From: Halogranum rubrum
GTDB lineage: Archaea > Halobacteriota > Halobacteria > Halobacteriales > Haloferacaceae
Length of the DNA: 64,000 nucleotides
Direction: 5' to 3'
Assembly (NCBI RefSeq): GCF_900114455.1
Contig: NZ_FOTC01000003.1
Span: 62,001-126,000 of the forward strand
The notes beneath the pieces were generated by a model that saw nothing but the letters and a program-made list of their open reading frames with translations, had not been told where the DNA came from and searched no databases. This document shows positions 17,763-26,867 of this stretch, one piece after another. Positions within the stretch are counted from its first letter, which is position 1; every line of letters begins with the position of its first letter. The translations under genes were made by a program, and so were the position numbers.

Positions 17763-19183
17763 CCGAGGGGAGCGTTCGAGCACGTGTTCGTGGCATCTAC
17801 ACCACGTCGCTGACACAACTCCTCCTCGATTCCGGCCACGAGGTGGTACAGGCGTCCGACCCCATCCGAGAGCGGTTCGACGCGACGCTCCCCGACGAGG
17901 ACCACGACGTCGAACTCGCGACGACCGACGACCGACAAGGCGTCGGTGTCGAGGGTGACCCGGACGCCGTCGAGACGGTTCTCGCCCTACTCCGAGACGT
18001 CGGTGTCGACACCCTCGCGTGGTTCGACCCTGCACCGACGGGGTCGGTGTTCGACGGCGTCGTCCGCGAGACGCTCGGCAGCGGTGCCGTCGTCGACATC
18101 GGCGACGGCGGCGAGGGCTTTCTCCCCTTCAGAAACGCCGAGAACCACATCAGCGACGACGACGCGGTTCGAGTACAGGTGACGGAGGCCGCCCCGCCGT
18201 GGGACGACGACCGACCGCTACTAGACACCGAGTTGAAAGCGTTCGCCGGACTCGCGACGCTCGTCCCCGGACAGGAGGGAACTCGTGTCGACACTCGCGA
18301 CGACGCCGCCGGACGCGAACTCGCCGGGATGACGGACCTCCTCGGTGCCGACGTTCCGGACGGATGGGGCGTCAGGTGGTCACACTCGGCGACTGCGGCG
18401 AGCATGGACGCGCTGGGCGACGCACTCACGCGGGCCTCCGAGCGAGCGTCGGCACTCGACGACGTCGTCGGCAGCGAGGTCGGTGAACCGGGGCGAGTCG
18501 CCGCCCCGACGGAGACGGCGTGGTGTTGGTTCGGCCGCGAGTCACGGTTCGCACTCGACGAACACCGCCGAGCGGTGACGCGGACGATGCCCGGTCACCA
18601 CCGCATCAAGGCCGCCCACGAGGCGGCGAGCGCCGGCGTCGACTTCGCGGAGGCACTGTGTGACCTCGGCGGCGACGACGCGGCGTTCCCGTTCGACGTC
18701 GTGACCCGACAGTTCGGTCCCGGCGCGGGCGACACGGTCAGAATCGGCCACGGGAAACCCGACGGCCGACTCATCCTCCTCGGGAGCGGCGACGTCGTCG
18801 ACTACGACGGCGCGGAGGGGACGCTCTCCGTCGAACGACAGATGTCCCCCGGCGGCACCTACGACGCACTCGGAGTACCACGAGAGTCGGGTGACACCGC
18901 CCTGACGAAGTTCCGCGAGGGTCGCTGGTGGTATCCGACGGTCTACCGCGATTCGGAGGGGAATCGGAAGGGAACCTACGTCAACGTCTGTACGCCCGTC
19001 GAGTGTTTCCCGAAGACGATTCGGTACGTGGACCTCCACGTCGACGTCATCAAGCACGCCGATGGGCGAGTCGAACGCGTCGACGACGACGAACTCGACG
19101 ACGCCGTCGAGGCGGGAGAGTTGTCCGAGGCACTGGCCGAGAAGGCACGAGACGTGGCGAGTGCGTTAGAGCGGGCGTTGTAA
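17759..19183 (+). CDS. fau-1: RNA-binding protein FAU-1 (RNase E/G-like, DUF402)
   Basis: A 474-aa protein. The N-terminal part (about residues 1-110) and central VVDIGDGGEGFLPF segment resemble the S1-like RNA-binding region of RNase E/G. The C-terminal third holds the DUF402 hallmark FREGRWWYPTVYRDSEGNRKG near residue 385 and DLHVDVIKHADGRV. FAU-1 from Pyrococcus was described as an AU-rich RNA-binding protein with ribonuclease activity, probably in rRNA processing. The ATG at 17759 overlaps the preceding stop (ATGA). Longer in-frame starts inside the previous gene are rejected because family members begin near here. Confidence 0.88.
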   Translation: MTEGSVRARVRGIYTTSLTQLLLDSGHEVVQASDPIRERFDATLPDEDHDVELATTDDRQGVGVEGDPDAVETVLALLRDVGVDTLAWFDPAPTGSVFDGVVRETLGSGAVVDIGDGGEGFLPFRNAENHISDDDAVRVQVTEAAPPWDDDRPLLDTELKAFAGLATLVPGQEGTRVDTRDDAAGRELAGMTDLLGADVPDGWGVRWSHSATAASMDALGDALTRASERASALDDVVGSEVGEPGRVAAPTETAWCWFGRESRFALDEHRRAVTRTMPGHHRIKAAHEAASAGVDFAEALCDLGGDDAAFPFDVVTRQFGPGAGDTVRIGHGKPDGRLILLGSGDVVDYDGAEGTLSVERQMSPGGTYDALGVPRESGDTALTKFREGRWWYPTVYRDSEGNRKGTYVNVCTPVECFPKTIRYVDLHVDVIKHADGRVERVDDDELDDAVEAGELSEALAEKARDVASALERAL

Positions 19184-19258
19184 CCCGCAGTATAGACTCT
19201 CGTCAAAAGTGGCGTGCCGAATAGAGAGGACGTATGCGGCACGAGGTACTCTCATTTC

Positions 19259-19972
19259 TCATGCCGACGGGTGAGTCTCCTGTTTCTGCTCAGTAGTGTC
19301 TGGGGTGGTCTGTGTACGTCTGAACAAGATACCAATCAGGAGAAACGCGATTGGAGACACGACAGCGTACCCGACAATACCGATGTTTCGGACCTGCATG
19401 TCGGCAAGCGGGACACCGACCAAACCTACGAGACTCAGCACACCGCTCACGAGTAACAGCGTTCGAACTGCCAGTTCCAGTCTCCCACCCGTGAAGACGA
19501 ACGAAGCAAAGAGAAGCGAGAGCGCGAAGAACCAGTCCCACGCCAAGATGTCTAACGCATAGAGTACCGATGGCCACGTAAACGAGATAACCAGTGGAAC
19601 CCACGGCAACCCTGTCGCTTCTAACTGGGGGCCGACAGTCAGAATGACAAAATGGACGCTGGTTGTGATCGCTGCTAGTACGGTCATGAAGACGAGTGCA
19701 GTGAGACTGTATATCTTGGCCGCAGGACGCGCATACGCGTGAATAGCGACCATGGTAACGAGATAGAGTGCTGCCAGCGGGAGGATGAGCAGTTCCATGA
19801 GCGTGACGTAGGGATACCCGATTGGGTCCTGTGGTGACGCTAACGAGAGGAAGCCGAGAGCCGTTACGATGGTGTACGCAACTCCGAAGACGAATACGGA
19901 CAGGGCTGCGAGTTCCCCAACTACCCGATGGCTGGACGTGAACCCTGCTTGGAGATTTCTGTTGAAATTCAT
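19259..19972 (-). CDS. Integral membrane protein, function unknown
   Basis: A 237-aa protein with six or seven hydrophobic segments (for example LSVFVFGVAYTIVTALGFL, LILPLAALYLVTMVAIHAY, LLLVSGVLSLVGLVG) and a short polar C-tail with Gln, Lys and Thr. I recognise no family motif. The coding sequence has fewer G/C at third positions than the flanking genes and the protein is less acidic, as is the next gene. The two mark an island probably acquired later or evolving under weaker constraint. A start at MNFNRNLQ follows an AT-rich leader. Confidence 0.7.
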   Translation of the reverse strand: MNFNRNLQAGFTSSHRVVGELAALSVFVFGVAYTIVTALGFLSLASPQDPIGYPYVTLMELLILPLAALYLVTMVAIHAYARPAAKIYSLTALVFMTVLAAITTSVHFVILTVGPQLEATGLPWVPLVISFTWPSVLYALDILAWDWFFALSLLFASFVFTGGRLELAVRTLLLVSGVLSLVGLVGVPLADMQVRNIGIVGYAVVSPIAFLLIGILFRRTQTTPDTTEQKQETHPSA

Positions 19973-20163
19973 CGGTCGTTATTCGCTCTGTTAGGACATA
20001 GAATCGTCCCCAGTTCTACTCTCTCACGAACCGATAGTGGCTACGCGCGCTAAGTTCAGCACGACCATCGAAACCTCCCCGGATGCTGTCAGAAGATGCG
20101 TGCAACATACAGAGAGTGAATCTATCAGAACACACATTACCGTTGTCTGGAAATTCGTCTCAT

Positions 20164-20595
20164 ATGCCCTCTAATTGGTCTCGACGCCGACTCCTTCAAA
20201 TTGGAAGTTTCTCTGCTGTCGTAGCACTGTCGGGGTGCACCTCACTACCATTCGTGGGAACACTGGGATTCATTCTCCGGAATCACACAAGTGAGGCACA
20301 CGACGCGCATATCGAAATTCAACTCTACGGGCGAACAACGTTTGAGCAGACGTACCAGCTACCCCCTGCACAGGGAGGAAAACCACACGTACGCATCGAA
20401 ACAGATGCAGTCTCAAGTATCCCTGCTGGTGTCACTTACTCTGTGTCTGTTTCCCTCGATGGAGGAGAAGCAGAATCAATCAACGCGACTATGGACTGTA
20501 CAAGTCGAGAGGGCCAGCAGATGGACGAAGAGTTAGACATCAACATCGGGTTTGGGAATTCTCGTGGCGTTCAGATTTCAGAGACTTCCTGTTAG
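20164..20595 (+). CDS. Tat-exported lipoprotein, function unknown
   Basis: A 143-aa secreted protein. Residues 6-12 (SRRRLLQ) form a twin-arginine motif, followed by a hydrophobic stretch and a lipobox LSGC with the lipid-anchored Cys at residue 25. The remainder is beta-rich (HIEIQLYGRTTFEQTY, VTYSVSVSLDGGEA) and may form a small immunoglobulin-like sandwich on the outer face of the membrane. I chose the ATG at 20164 because it places the signal at the N-terminus; an earlier ATG at 20083 would bury it. AT content is higher than in flanking core genes. Confidence 0.75.
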   Translation: MPSNWSRRRLLQIGSFSAVVALSGCTSLPFVGTLGFILRNHTSEAHDAHIEIQLYGRTTFEQTYQLPPAQGGKPHVRIETDAVSSIPAGVTYSVSVSLDGGEAESINATMDCTSREGQQMDEELDINIGFGNSRGVQISETSC

Positions 20596-20740
20596 GTTGC
20601 TCGCCCCGGCGTTTACTCAGAGGAAAAGTGGGAGAGATACATGTTCTATTCAGCACGACCCCAGAAACCTCTCCAGTCGCTGATAGAGATAGTGACGAAC
20701 CGAATTTGTGCACCACATCTCGAACCAGACACTCGTTGTC

Positions 20741-20867
20741 TCACTCTGGTGGTGGCAGGTCCTTTGAACTACTCTCGACTGGCGTCTCCCGAGCGTTGGC
20801 GATGACGCTACAAAGCGAGTTGGGGGTCGAGCAGGCCAGAGGCCCGTTCGACACTCGAAAAGACCGA
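20741..20867 (-). pseudogene. Possible gene-tail remnant
   Basis: On the minus strand a frame reading about 37 residues (including VIANARETPVESSSK) runs to a TGA at 20741-20743 without a start of its own; upstream it passes into the NifU-like gene in another frame. The residue pattern looks protein-like and recalls C-terminal tails of haloarchaeal transposases, but I cannot place it with confidence. It borders the AT-richer island. The 20596-20740 stretch has no recognisable gene. Confidence 0.2.
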
Positions 20868-21194
20868 CTAGAAGTGCTCGGCGGACTCGTTGGAGAACTG
20901 CAGGTCGCCGCCGCGGCCACCCTCGACGGTGCTGCTACCGCTGTCGCCAGTACTGGGGACGCGGACGGTGACGTCTTGGACCTCCTCGAAGTCCATGATG
21001 AGGTCACGTTTAATGTTCTGTGCGGTGAGGTTGCTGATGCCGCACCCCGAACAGGTGCCACCGAGTTCGACGGTGACCTCGCCCGTCTCGGGGTTCGCCT
21101 CGCGGACGACGCTCGTTCCGCCGTGCATCTGGATGATGGGCATCTGTCCGACCATCCAGTTCTCGATGCGCTTCTGGAGGCTTTCCTCGGTCAT
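20868..21194 (-). CDS. NifU-like Fe-S cluster scaffold protein
   Basis: A 108-aa protein of the NifU C-terminal-domain family, which carries a transient [4Fe-4S] cluster and hands it to apo-proteins. The cluster motif CSGC is seen in [18 protein letters not shown] near residues 46-63. The N-terminus ([19 protein letters not shown]) and the acidic, Gly/Ser-rich C-tail are typical for haloarchaeal members. It is a cytosolic single-domain protein. The start ATG at 21194 is clear. It is followed upstream by an unrelated surface protein gene, so it is probably expressed alone. Confidence 0.88.
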   Translation of the reverse strand: MTEESLQKRIENWMVGQMPIIQMHGGTSVVREANPETGEVTVELGGTCSGCGISNLTAQNIKRDLIMDFEEVQDVTVRVPSTGDSGSSTVEGGRGGDLQFSNESAEHF

Positions 21195-21266
21195 TACTCC
21201 CCTTTGGAACTGCAGCTATGGGTATGTTGTGGTTTCCACAGCGAGACCAAGACCGTGAAAAACTGC

Positions 21267-22709
21267 TCACTCTCGGCGGCGGTCCGCGAGTCGCCATCCA
21301 GCGAGACCGAGTGCCGTGAGGCCGACGCCGACACCGAATCCGGGCGCGTCGGCGTCGCTCGTGGGCGTCGACTGGGACTCCGTGTCCGATGCGTTCGGTG
21401 TCGGCGTCGCGGTGACGACGTCCGACCCACCGTCCATACTGGTTCCGTTCGTCAGCGACGGTGGGTTCTCTTGGTCGCCCGCGTGGTCGGGGAAGACGTA
21501 GATTTCTGCGCCTTCGCCACGAGGGACGCCCATGTCGCTGGCGACGAACGTCTCACCGGGGACAGCGAGTTGGGCGGTCCAGAAACTCGCCGCGTCGGGG
21601 TCGCGCCACCACGTCAGTTCCTCGGGGTTCGACGGGTCGGAGATGTCGTGTCGCTTGACGCCGCCTTGGTACCACGACGAGTAGAGCCGTTCACCACGGA
21701 ACTCGAAGTTGTGGGCGGTGGTCCAGACACCGCCGTAGACGGGATTGTCTGTGGTCGGTGGTTCGATGGTCGTGAGGCGTTCGGGAGTCGTCGGGTCGGA
21801 GATGTCCCAGAGGTCGATACCGCTCGGCCCGCCAACGAGTCCGTCTTCTTCGGTCTGACGCGCCCACGACTCGCGGCCGACGCCGAGGAGACTGCTGTCG
21901 TCGGTGACGCTGACGAAGTGGTGGTTCCCCGGCGGCGTCATCCCCTGTCGACGTACCTCGCCCTCCGAGAGGTCCAGTAACTCGTCACGAGGAACGCCCT
22001 CGATGTGCGAGAGATAGCTCGGAGCCGTCGGGTCGCTCACGTCGAGGAGCCACGTTCCGGCGTCCCACTCTGCGAGGTAGGCGACGCCGTCGTGGACCCA
22101 CACGTCGTGGGTCGACCGAAGCCACGGCGGGACGTCGCTCCACGCCTCGTCGTAGTCGGGGAGCGACCACCGGGCGACCTCTTCGGGTGAATCGCCAGAG
22201 ACGTCGGCGATTACGATGGGGTTCTTCGCGCCGTTGTTGGCGGTCAGGTAGGCGTAGTCGCCGTCGAGGTAGCAGTTGTGGATAGGGTGGTCCGTCTCGT
22301 AGAAAGCGACCGTCTCGGGGTTCGCCGGGTCACTCACGTCCTCGACGAGCATCCCCGCGAGCGCACCGGGAATGGGGTTGGCTGGGCCGACGACGACGAG
22401 ACGGTTACCGCGGAGTTTGACGTCGTAGATGCCGCGGAGGGGGCCGTTCTCGCGGTCCGCGAGGAGGTCACGTCGGTCGGCGACGACTTCGGGACGGTCG
22501 GCGACGGAGACGTCGACGACGGCGTATCCGGTCGTCGCGGCGACGAAGACGTACTGACCGTCGGGACCGACGACGGCCTCTTTCGCCCCGTCGACGGCGA
22601 CGCTGCCGTATGGGCGGTAGGGACCGGGGTGGGCGGTAGCCGTACTCCCTCCGACGACGGACGCACCGAGTGCGGCCGCGCCGAGACGGAGTACGTCACG
22701 TCTGTGCAT
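21267..22709 (-). CDS. LVIVD-repeat surface protein with Tat signal and PGF-CTERM tail
   Basis: A 480-aa exported protein. RRDVLRLG at residues 3-10 is a twin-arginine signal, with likely cleavage after TATA near residue 26. The body contains repeated VxDVSDPxxP motifs (for example LVEDVSDPANPETV, LLDVSDPTAPSYL, DLWDISDPTTPERL, HDISDPSNPEEL), the signature of LVIVD beta-propeller repeats. A Thr/Pro/Ser-rich linker precedes a C-terminal PGFG, hydrophobic helix and Arg cluster, the PGF-CTERM sorting signal processed by archaeosortase and linked to lipid. It is therefore probably anchored to the cell surface. Ligand or enzymatic role is unknown. Confidence 0.88.
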   Translation of the reverse strand: MHRRDVLRLGAAALGASVVGGSTATAHPGPYRPYGSVAVDGAKEAVVGPDGQYVFVAATTGYAVVDVSVADRPEVVADRRDLLADRENGPLRGIYDVKLRGNRLVVVGPANPIPGALAGMLVEDVSDPANPETVAFYETDHPIHNCYLDGDYAYLTANNGAKNPIVIADVSGDSPEEVARWSLPDYDEAWSDVPPWLRSTHDVWVHDGVAYLAEWDAGTWLLDVSDPTAPSYLSHIEGVPRDELLDLSEGEVRRQGMTPPGNHHFVSVTDDSSLLGVGRESWARQTEEDGLVGGPSGIDLWDISDPTTPERLTTIEPPTTDNPVYGGVWTTAHNFEFRGERLYSSWYQGGVKRHDISDPSNPEELTWWRDPDAASFWTAQLAVPGETFVASDMGVPRGEGAEIYVFPDHAGDQENPPSLTNGTSMDGGSDVVTATPTPNASDTESQSTPTSDADAPGFGVGVGLTALGLAGWRLADRRRE

Positions 22710-22764
22710 ACCGGTTCAAACGGGCGCAGAAAAATAAGGGGCGTGGGTCGTCGAGTCGACTCGA

Positions 22765-24837
22765 TTACGCCGACGCTGGACTCGTCGCCGACGCGTCGAC
22801 TGACTGTGCCTGCTCGTCTGCGGTACCCGAGGTCTCCGAGTCGTCCGACTCGGACTCGCCGGAGACCAGTTTCGCACAGAGGTCCTCGAAGTTCGCCGTG
22901 AAGTCGGCGTTCAGTCGCGAACTCGACCAGTACGCCCGTTCGTAGTCGTCGGAGTCGTACTCGCCGTAGAGTTCGAGTTCACGCTCGTCTGCGCCGTCGG
23001 CGAGTGCGGCGAGTTCAGCCTCGTCGAAGCGGACGACGAGTCGGTTCTCCGCTTCGTCGTACGTGACCTGTTCGGCGGATACCGAGGCTGAACCGGGTCC
23101 CGGCGAGACGACGGAGAACGAATCGGCGTCGACGCTAGTCGTGTTGGCCGGGGCGTCCATCGTGAGCACCATCTTACCCTTCCCGTCGACGGCGACTGTC
23201 GCGTCGTCGACTGTGACCTCCGACGTCACGCGCTGCATCCGGCCTTCCCGTTCGGGGGCGACGGTGCCACGCGCCTGGAGATAGTCGATGACAGTCGTCG
23301 CGAGGAGTTCGTCGGTCGTCTCCACACGAGGTGCGTCGGCCAGCGGATAGCTACTGCCGCCGCCGGCCATGAAGCTGTTGACGGCGACGGTGTACGTCTC
23401 GTTCTCGTCGAGGCGTTCCCAGTTCGGGTCTTCGGTCGGACCGGCGGTGTTCACGTAGATGTCGCGAATCTTCGGGTCGGCGTCTTCCCGGGGAATCCAG
23501 TCGAACCGGACGCCGCTGACCTGCTGGGAGATTTCGGACCCGTACTGCTGGCCGGTCTCACTCTCGACGGTGATGACCTGACTGGCGAGCGTCTCTCGGA
23601 GTTCGCTCCCGGTGAGTTCCACCGAGACGAGGGTGTTGGCGAACGGAAGCGTGTTGAACACGTCGCCGCCGGTAATCGGGCCGGGGCCGTAGACGGAGTC
23701 AGAGCGGATGCCGCCGGCGTTCGTGATGGCGACGTCGGCGTCGACCCGCTCGCGCATCGCGTCGGTGACGAGATTTCCGTACCCCGTCTCGCCGTGGTAG
23801 TTCGCGGCGAACGTCGCGTTCAGTTCGGTCTCCGAGTAGCCAACGGTGGAGTCGAGGTTGACTTCGGAACGGTAGTCGTCGATGGTGGCCGAGGCGTTCT
23901 CGTCTTTCGGGATGTCGTCGGTGACGGTGATGAGTCGTCCGTCCCAACTCGTGACTTCGCCACCCTCGACGATGAGGTTGACTTCACTCAGGTACTCCGC
24001 GCGGGCGACGCCTTCGGTGATGACGGTGTCGGACGTCTCCTGCGGCGGGTACTTTATCTCGTCGTCGCCGACGGCGATGACGTCGATGTTGCCCTCGTCG
24101 GCTTCGGCGAGTTCCTTCGCCTCCGGGACGCCGGTGTGGGCCAGCGCGACGACGACGTCGACGTCCTCCTCACTTTTCAGGTACTCGGCGGTCTGCGGGC
24201 CTTTCTCGCGGAAGTCCTGAACTTCGAGGCCGCGCTCGGAGAAGTTGATGTTCGTCTTGCCGTAGGTCGCGCCCTCGTCGACGACGCCGATGAAGCCGAC
24301 GCGAACGCCGTCGTGTTCGACGATAGTGTAGTTCTCCGTCCCGTCGAAGGATTCGCCCGTGGAGGCGTTCACGAGGTTCGTCGCCAGCCACGGGAACTCG
24401 GAGTCGGCAGTGACGTTCGACATCTGTTCGAGTCCGTAGTCGAACTCGTGGTTGCCGACGACGTCGGCGTCGGGGTCGATCTGATTCAACACGGCGACGG
24501 GTGCACGCCACTGACTCACCGGCGAGAGCGCGTGCGGGCTAATCTGGTCGCCCGCACCGGCGACGACGGTGGGGTTGTCGTGCGCCGCGCGTCGTCGCTC
24601 GATAAGGGTCACCAGACGCGGGAGGTTACCGTCCTCCGCGGCGGCGGTCTGGATGTCGTTGTAGGTTAGGACGGTAAGCGTCGTCGAGTTGTTCTCGGTC
24701 TGTGCGAGCGTCTCTGTCGCGGACGTACTCGCGGGCGATACGGCTTGTGCGGAATCGGTCGTCGGCTGTGCGGTCACGGGGGCGAAGCCAGTCGTGACGA
24801 GACAGACGAGCAGGAAGAGTGTGGTTACGCGTCGCAT
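22765..24837 (-). CDS. Secreted 5'-nucleotidase/metallophosphatase (UshA-like)
   Basis: A 690-aa exported enzyme expected to hydrolyse nucleotides or related phosphoesters outside the cell. Residues 1-23 form a Sec signal ending VTAQ. The metallophosphatase domain shows GDQISPHALS and the GNHEFDYG metal motif near residue 130, and HTG near residue 210; the C-terminal nucleotidase domain shows NAGGIRSD near residue 360 and the substrate-clamp segment NSFMAGGGSSYP near residue 485. The usual first metal motif DxH is NDIQ here, so the His ligand is replaced by Gln. An acidic Ser/Thr tail ends the protein without a PGF motif. Confidence 0.88.
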   Translation of the reverse strand: MRRVTTLFLLVCLVTTGFAPVTAQPTTDSAQAVSPASTSATETLAQTENNSTTLTVLTYNDIQTAAAEDGNLPRLVTLIERRRAAHDNPTVVAGAGDQISPHALSPVSQWRAPVAVLNQIDPDADVVGNHEFDYGLEQMSNVTADSEFPWLATNLVNASTGESFDGTENYTIVEHDGVRVGFIGVVDEGATYGKTNINFSERGLEVQDFREKGPQTAEYLKSEEDVDVVVALAHTGVPEAKELAEADEGNIDVIAVGDDEIKYPPQETSDTVITEGVARAEYLSEVNLIVEGGEVTSWDGRLITVTDDIPKDENASATIDDYRSEVNLDSTVGYSETELNATFAANYHGETGYGNLVTDAMRERVDADVAITNAGGIRSDSVYGPGPITGGDVFNTLPFANTLVSVELTGSELRETLASQVITVESETGQQYGSEISQQVSGVRFDWIPREDADPKIRDIYVNTAGPTEDPNWERLDENETYTVAVNSFMAGGGSSYPLADAPRVETTDELLATTVIDYLQARGTVAPEREGRMQRVTSEVTVDDATVAVDGKGKMVLTMDAPANTTSVDADSFSVVSPGPGSASVSAEQVTYDEAENRLVVRFDEAELAALADGADERELELYGEYDSDDYERAYWSSSRLNADFTANFEDLCAKLVSGESESDDSETSGTADEQAQSVDASATSPASA

Positions 24838-25009
24838 CCGTCTGAACCCTGCCGGAACGAAGTATTAAGTCTAATTGCCAATACGACCAGAGATGATTGA
24901 ACCCGAACTGAGCAGTATATAGCGTGCCGTCGTGTCTGCTTCGCTATCGAACCTGCAGATGCGACCGGTCACCTGTCCCGCCTACGAAGAAACCGCTGGT
25001 CGTCACGGC

Positions 25010-25978
25010 CTACAGCCGTGACCGGTCACCGGTTCCTCCGGTCAACGCACTCGCGACGGCACCCTTCAAGACGACTTCGTCGCCGAGCGTCGTCAACTGG
25101 ATGTCGGGGACGTTGATGAACACCATGTCGTCGATGCGCTCTTTGATGGGTTCGAGGATGAGTTCGGGATTGTTGGTAGCGACGGCACCGCCGATGAAGA
25201 TGACGAGGGGCGCGTACGATTGGACGATGTTGGCGACGCCCATCGTGTTCCAGTGGTTCACTTGGTCGATGACGTAGTCGGCGAACTCGTCTTCGCCGGC
25301 GTGGTCGAAGACGTCGATGGCGTCGAAGTCGGGGTCCTCGATGGGCAACTCCGTCTCCACTGTGTCCTCCTCGTAGATGTACTCGGCGTATTTCGGGATG
25401 TTGTTGCCCGAGCAGTACGCCTCCCAGTGGCCGTCGCGGCCACAGCCACAGCGCATCTCGCCGTTCGGGTCGACGGTCATGTGTCCGACCTCGCCGGCGT
25501 TGCCGTCCCACCCGGAGAGCACGTGCCCGTCGACGCAGACGCCGGCACCGATACCGGAAGAGATGGTAACGTAGACCATGTCGTCGGGGTTGCGGTCGCT
25601 GTAGAAGCGCTCGCCGATGACGCCAGCAGCGGTGTCGTTGTGGAGGTAGATACGGTCGGTGTCGAGGAGTTTCGAGAGCGGGCCGGTGAGGGGGATGCGG
25701 TCGATGGTGTCGGGGAGGTTCGCCGGGTTCTCGACGACGCCCTCCGCGAGGTCGAGCGGACCGATAGAACCGATGCCGGCGGCGACTGCCTGCTCGGGGT
25801 CGACGCCAGCCTCGTCGAACGCGGCGCGGGTGACTTCCAGCACGGCTTCGGTGACCGCGATACCGGTTGGGCCGCGTGGCGTCCCGCGCTTGCTTACTCC
25901 GAGAATCTCTGCGTTCTCGTCGGCGACGGCCGCCCGGACGTTCGTCGCCCCCAGGTCGACGCCCACGTAGTAGGCCAT
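25010..25978 (-). CDS. glk: ROK-family glucokinase
   Basis: A 322-aa sugar kinase. The N-terminal phosphate-binding loop is VGVDLGATNVRAAV (residues 5-18), with the catalytic Asp in LHNDTAAGV near residue 115 and the adenosine loop IFIGGAVATN near residue 265. The ROK zinc motif reads CGCGRDGHWEAYCSG, so the third Cys of the consensus CxCGxxGCxE is His. Size and sequence fit ATP-dependent haloarchaeal glucokinases that feed the modified Entner-Doudoroff or EMP routes. ManNAc or fructose kinase cannot be excluded by sequence. It stands alone, divided from the 5'-nucleotidase by about 170 nt without features. Confidence 0.85.
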   Translation of the reverse strand: MAYYVGVDLGATNVRAAVADENAEILGVSKRGTPRGPTGIAVTEAVLEVTRAAFDEAGVDPEQAVAAGIGSIGPLDLAEGVVENPANLPDTIDRIPLTGPLSKLLDTDRIYLHNDTAAGVIGERFYSDRNPDDMVYVTISSGIGAGVCVDGHVLSGWDGNAGEVGHMTVDPNGEMRCGCGRDGHWEAYCSGNNIPKYAEYIYEEDTVETELPIEDPDFDAIDVFDHAGEDEFADYVIDQVNHWNTMGVANIVQSYAPLVIFIGGAVATNNPELILEPIKERIDDMVFINVPDIQLTTLGDEVVLKGAVASALTGGTGDRSRL

Positions 25979-26091
25979 TGTCTATGTAGCCTCGTGCCCA
26001 CCACTTAACTACACTCGTTCTAAACCTTTCGCAGAGCTGAGTAACACCCCTGCTAAGAGCGGTGTACGCCGACTCCCGTGGGTCTGTACGA

Positions 26092-26778
26092 TTACTGCCC
26101 GCTGCTGCTCGTGTTGCTCGGAAGTTGCGGGATGAGCCACGTGAGGAAGGCGTCTTGACTCCGCGACTGGAGCCACAGTTTTCCGGGGCCGGTGAACTCA
26201 CAGACGAGTCCCTCGCCGCTGAACAGCGTCGACTTCATCCCGCCGACACGCCGCACCTCGAACGTCGTCGACTCCTCGAAGGCGACGATGTGGCCGGTGT
26301 CGACGACGTACTGTTCGCCTTCGGTCAGTTCGACTTCGTGGACCGCACCGTAACTGGAGAGGAAGGTGGGACCGGTCCCCGTCAGTTTCAGCAAGAAGAG
26401 GCCTTCGCCGCCGAAGAAGCTTCGACCGCCGCCGAACTTGGTGTCGAGTTCGACGGTGTCGTCCGCCGCGAGAAACGACCCCGACTGGACGAGCAGTGTC
26501 TCGTCGGTGATGTCGTGACGGACGACGTCACCGGGGAGCGGCGGTGCGAGGGTGATGTGGCCCGGTTCGGTCGCAGTGTAGGTGTTCTGAAAGAAGCTCT
26601 CGCCGCCGAGGACGCTCCGTTTCAGCGACCCCAAGATGCCACCGTTGGCCTTCGTCTCGACGTCGAGTCCTGGCGTGTGACTCACCATCGACCCGGCTTC
26701 GGTTCGGAGGCGCTCGCCGGTGTCGAGGTGGACGGTCAAGAGGGCAAAGGAGGGACGGTAGTCGATTTCGTGCTCCAT
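26092..26778 (-). CDS. AIM24-family (TIGR00266) protein
   Basis: A 228-aa protein built of repeated beta segments, as in the AIM24/TRAP-like double-stranded beta-helix fold. Typical phrases are RTEAGSMVSHTPGLDVETK near residue 24, GGESFFQNTYTA near residue 60, and GGEGLFLLKLTGTG near residue 130. Members occur widely in prokaryotes and mitochondria without an assigned reaction. No signal peptide is present. The ATG at 26778 (MEHEIDYRPSF) is chosen; an AT-rich element about 27 nt upstream fits a leaderless transcript. It diverges from a small His-rich gene. Confidence 0.85.
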   Translation of the reverse strand: MEHEIDYRPSFALLTVHLDTGERLRTEAGSMVSHTPGLDVETKANGGILGSLKRSVLGGESFFQNTYTATEPGHITLAPPLPGDVVRHDITDETLLVQSGSFLAADDTVELDTKFGGGRSFFGGEGLFLLKLTGTGPTFLSSYGAVHEVELTEGEQYVVDTGHIVAFEESTTFEVRRVGGMKSTLFSGEGLVCEFTGPGKLWLQSRSQDAFLTWLIPQLPSNTSSSGQ

Positions 26779-26867
26779 GGTTTCGGTGACGTGAGACGGA
26801 GAGATAACTTCTCGCCCAGAGAGCAGACGCAAGAAGGGCTATGCGTCGCCATGTGCTACGATGACAC

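Noticed and set aside
25026-26201. 391-codon minus-strand frame overlapping the glucokinase gene
   Set aside because: It is an out-of-frame, Arg/His-rich shadow of the ROK gene.
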